DNA of 15,454 nt. It comes from Nanoarchaeota archaeon SCGC AAA011-G17 (GTDB taxonomy: Archaea; Nanobdellota; Nanobdellia; SCGC-AAA011-G17). The translations under genes and the position numbers were made by a program. The stretch is from assembly GCA_000402515.1 (NCBI GenBank), contig AQRL01000013.1:1-15454 (forward strand). Reading direction: 5' to 3'. The notes beneath the pieces were generated by a model that was given only the letters and a program-made list of their open reading frames with translations, was not told where the DNA came from and did no database searches. Positions 13,082 to 15,454 of the stretch are shown here, one piece after another (the first letter of the stretch is position 1; each line of letters begins with the position of its first letter).

Positions 13082-14377
13082 ATGGAAATAGAAGTTTTAA
13101 AGAGGATCATAGCAGATCAAAGAAATGAAATAGAGAAAAAGTTTAAGGAAGAGAAAATTATAGAAAGAGAAAATATCAAATATACTGAAAAATTTTTAAA
13201 ACATCCAAATATACTTGTTATTCTTGGTGTAAGAAGAAGTGGAAAATCCATGTTCTCTCTGCTTCTATCAAGCTATCTTGAAAAAAATGTTGCCTATATC
13301 AACTTTGATGATGAAAGATTAATAAGTGTTAAAACAGAAGATCTTGACAAAATATTGCAGGCTTTTTACGAACTTTATGGAGATATCAGTTTAATCATTA
13401 TAGATGAAATACAAAACATTAAAGGTTGGGAATTATTTGTTAATAGGCTTAGAAGAACAAAAAAAATCATAATTACCGGAAGTAACTCTCAGCTTTTATC
13501 AGGAGAATTAGCTACCCATTTAACAGGAAGATACATAGATTTTGTATTATACCCTTTTTCTTTTAGGGAGGTTCTTGACTTTAAACCAAATATTTATCTT
13601 ACAGAGGATATAGCTAAAACAAGAAGAAAACTGAATGAATATATTGAAGGGAGCGGATTCCCGGAATTTAAAATGTTTGGTTCGAATATTATCGTGAAAA
13701 TATACGAAGATATAATAAATAAAGATTGTTTAAAAAGATACAAAATAAAAACTGAAAAAACATTTAAGGAATTGGCAAATTATCTTATTTCAAATTTTTC
13801 AAGTGAATTTACATATTCAAAACTTTCTAATATTTTTGGGATAAAGGATGTTCATACAGTTAAGAATTATATTAGCTATTTGGAAGCAGCATTTCTTATT
13901 ATAGTGATAGATAAATTTTCCCCAAAATTAAAGCAACAGGTTATATCACCTAAAAAAGTTTATGTTGTTGACCAAGGACTCTGCAACTTTATAAGTTTCA
14001 GGTCATCTAAGGATATTGGTAAAATATTTGAGAATATAGTATGTATAGATTTATTAAGAAAAAAAAATCTCAATTCAAAGATAGGGGTATATTATTGGAA
14101 GAGCCCCCAGCATGAGGAAGTTGATTTTGTTGTAAAAGAAGGTTTGAAAGTAAGGCAATTAATTCAGGTTTGTTACGATATAAATAGTTACAAAACAAAA
14201 GAAAGAGAGATTAAAGCATTAATAAAAGCAAGCAAAGAGTTAAAATGTAAAAATCTGTTAGTAATTACAGGAGATTATGAAGCAGAAGAAAGATATAAAA
14301 GTGAAAAAATTAAATTTGTGCCTTTGTGGAAATGGCTCTTGGAAATAAAAAAGAAATCTGGAGATATCAAAAGATAA
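13082..14377 (+). CDS. archaeal ATPase with DUF4143 (nuclease-like) C-terminal domain
   Basis: A 431-residue protein. An AAA-type ATPase domain has Walker A GVRRSGKS (49-56), Walker B LIIIDE (104-109), a sensor ITGSNSQLLS (131-140) and an arginine in LTGRY (R150). A winged-helix-like middle (about 240-290: YSKLSNIFGIKDVHTVKNYISYLEAAFLI) follows. The DUF4143 domain is at the C-terminus (VYVVDQGLCNFISF; KIFENIVCIDLLR; VYYWKSPQHEEVDFVVKEG). The last part resembles a PD-(D/E)xK nuclease, but the usual ExK is QVC (IQVCYD), so nuclease activity is doubtful. Such ATPases are widespread, often horizontally transferred and of unknown role. The gene is alone between 38-nt direct repeats, leaderless, with a palindrome around its TATA box. 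Confidence 0.9.
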   Translation: MEIEVLKRIIADQRNEIEKKFKEEKIIERENIKYTEKFLKHPNILVILGVRRSGKSMFSLLLSSYLEKNVAYINFDDERLISVKTEDLDKILQAFYELYGDISLIIIDEIQNIKGWELFVNRLRRTKKIIITGSNSQLLSGELATHLTGRYIDFVLYPFSFREVLDFKPNIYLTEDIAKTRRKLNEYIEGSGFPEFKMFGSNIIVKIYEDIINKDCLKRYKIKTEKTFKELANYLISNFSSEFTYSKLSNIFGIKDVHTVKNYISYLEAAFLIIVIDKFSPKLKQQVISPKKVYVVDQGLCNFISFRSSKDIGKIFENIVCIDLLRKKNLNSKIGVYYWKSPQHEEVDFVVKEGLKVRQLIQVCYDINSYKTKEREIKALIKASKELKCKNLLVITGDYEAEERYKSEKIKFVPLWKWLLEIKKKSGDIKR

Positions 14378-14395
14378 GAATTCTTAATTAACTAT

Positions 14396-14433
14396 CTTTC
14401 CCAAAAATCTATTTTCACTGATAGTAGCAAAAA
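14396..14433. repeat. right 38-nt direct repeat, in the prs-like promoter
   Basis: Second copy of the repeat at 12906-12943. It ends immediately before the TATA-like CATTTAAAG (14435-14443) of the prs-like gene. Joining the two copies would place the repeat exactly between the divergent promoters of the 57-residue gene and the prs-like gene, which looks like the state before insertion. Confidence 0.9.
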
Positions 14434-14463
14434 ACATTTAAAGTTCATAATATTCTAAAGCTT

Positions 14464-15298
14464 ATGATAATTATCGGCTGCTCAAACTCAAAAAAACTTG
14501 CGCAAAAAACAGCAAATATCCTAAGAGTTAGCTATTCAGATTTAGAAGTAAAAAACTCGCATAACGGAGAAATGCATGTAAAATTTAATAATAATATAAA
14601 AAACCAGGCAGTTCTTCTCTTTCAATCTCTCTATCCCAATCCAAACCACTCATTATTGGAATTATTATTTGCAGCAGAAACAGCTAAAGATTTAGAAGCA
14701 AAAAAAATTATTCTAGTAATCCCCTATTTTTGCCTTTCTAACAGAAGAATATAGAAAAGAGGATGGAGAAGGGATTAATTCAAAAATTATCTGTTCTTTA
14801 CTAAATAAAACAGCAGATGAGATAATAACAATAGATGCTAACCAGGATATATCAAAGCTATTTACAATTCCCTTTAATAATCTCTCTTCAGCAGAATTAC
14901 TCAAAGAATATATAAAAAAGAATTTCACTGATTACGCCTTAATTGCACCGGACAAAAATGCCTCTTCATTAATAAAAAAAATAACTCATAAATTTATAAC
15001 ACTTGATAAAAAAAGAATCCATGAACATAAAGTAGAAATAAATGATTCCTTAGACTTAGAGCATAAAAATATAATTCTGATTGACGACATAATAAACACA
15101 GGAGCAACAATGAGTTCAGCAATATCCTGCCTGAAAAACAAGCATAATATTTATTGTCTGATAGTCCATCCAATTCTGGCAGGAAACGCAGAAAAATTAT
15201 TGGAAAAAGTAGAGATAATCTCAACAAACACAATAACCCATCATACAAATGAGATTGATGTTGCTCCCTTGCTTGTAGAGCACATAAAAAAATTATGA
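14464..15298 (+). pseudogene. prs: PRPP-synthetase-like gene with a frameshift and lost catalytic motifs
   Basis: The 5' frame starts MIIIGCSNSKKLAQ and keeps family stretches (LLELLFAAETAKDLEAKKIILVIPYF). It stops at 14754, but the neighbouring frame continues the homology from position 14732 (FAFLTEEYRKEDGEG) to 15298. Removing one T from the five-T run at 14727-14731 restores a 277-residue protein of near-normal length. The PRPP-binding loop is kept (ILIDDIINTGATM). However, the catalytic loop usually RQDKR is TEEYRK, the metal-site DPHxH is DANQD, and the N-terminal FPDGE is SHNGE. So even the repaired protein is unlikely to make PRPP; it could be a regulatory paralogue or a decaying gene. 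A sequencing error in the T run is possible. The TATA-like box is at about 14435-14443. Confidence 0.8.
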
Positions 15299-15385
15299 TT
15301 CAGGAGAAAATGAGGTGTTATGGTTAATTAGGCTGGCTACTACTACATAATTAAATAATTGTGCAATAACAATGAGATAAGATAA
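15299..15385. other. intergenic stretch without clear genes
   Basis: AT-rich sequence after the prs-like gene. I see no open frame of useful length, no tRNA fold and no T-run terminator in it. Confidence 0.4.
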
Positions 15386-15439
15386 TAAATTCGGGCTACC
15401 CCGAACGCTAAAGCTCGGGGTTTCCACCGCCCGAATTTA
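15386..15439. repeat. nested inverted repeat at the right edge
   Basis: An outer perfect 11-bp stem, TAAATTCGGGC (15386-15396) with GCCCGAATTTA (15429-15439), encloses an inner perfect 7-bp stem, ACCCCGA (15398-15404) with TCGGGGT (15415-15421). The inner loop can close further by GCT/AGC (15407-15409/15412-15414). The right side keeps TTCCACC unpaired. This is much richer in G+C than its surroundings. It could be the end of an IS605/TnpB-type element with its guide-RNA scaffold lying to the right, a transcription terminator, or a structured RNA. Confidence 0.6.
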
Positions 15440-15454
15440 AAATAGCTTCTCCTG

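Noticed and set aside
15361-15454. Minus-strand frame with AVETPSFSVRGSP, reminiscent of TnpB C-termini
   Set aside because: A TAA stop lies four codons upstream of this stretch in the same frame, so it is not a read-through TnpB end; only the hairpin is reported.
1-15454. CRISPR arrays, tRNA and rRNA genes
   Set aside because: No regularly spaced repeat series, cloverleaf pattern or conserved rRNA stretch was seen on either strand. The direct repeats found are pairs bracketing genes.

Overview
The window is strongly AT-rich and looks archaeal, most likely from a DPANN lineage (Woesearchaeota/Pacearchaeota-like). The support is: TTTATAWA-type TATA boxes about 22-30 nt before start codons, giving leaderless or very short leaders; a few GGTGAT/GGAGG Shine-Dalgarno sites; an archaeal NreA DNA-repair gene; a secreted Cys-rich multi-domain protein of the kind common in these lineages; and a 57-residue membrane protein typical of them. 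This placement is inference from gene content; no rRNA or tRNA gene is present.

Layout, left to right: (1) hairpin-rich left edge (1-140), possibly the leader of a gene running off the left end; (2) a lipoprotein thioredoxin and a CcdA/DsbD-type membrane electron carrier in one overlapping operon (142-1153); (3) a membrane-anchored HExxH-motif gene broken by an IS200-type element and by a frameshift (1210-2347); (4) an AbiEi/AbiEii toxin-antitoxin pair (2495-3990); (5) nreA (4059-5342), whose 3' end overlaps a convergent LAGLIDADG homing endonuclease gene (5308-6621); (6) two small genes, a Cys-containing protein and a protein resembling an IS200 transposase that has lost its HUH motif (6750-7335); (7) a second AbiE pair on the minus strand with reversed gene order (7352-8553); (8) an AbrB/RelE-type toxin-antitoxin pair (8695-9185); (9) a DUF362/ferredoxin protein (9197-10309), a 751-residue secreted protein (10351-12606) and a 57-residue membrane protein (12681-12854), all minus strand; (10) a DUF4143-type ATPase (13082-14377); (11) a frameshifted, catalytically degenerate PRPP-synthetase-like gene (14464-15298); (12) a nested inverted repeat at the right edge.

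Housekeeping-like genes (CcdA relay, nreA, DUF362, secreted protein, prs-like) alternate with single selfish or defence modules. The most striking pattern is that at least two modules sit between perfect direct repeats of host sequence. The AbrB/RelE pair lies between two 20-nt copies of the 3' end of the DUF362 gene. The ATPase lies between two 38-nt copies (one mismatch) of what seems to have been the core of a divergent promoter region between the 57-residue gene and prs. The first AbiE pair has a weaker 21-nt version based on the nreA promoter. None of these cassettes encodes a recombinase. This suggests a shared, recombinase-free or trans-acting way of inserting small selfish cassettes.
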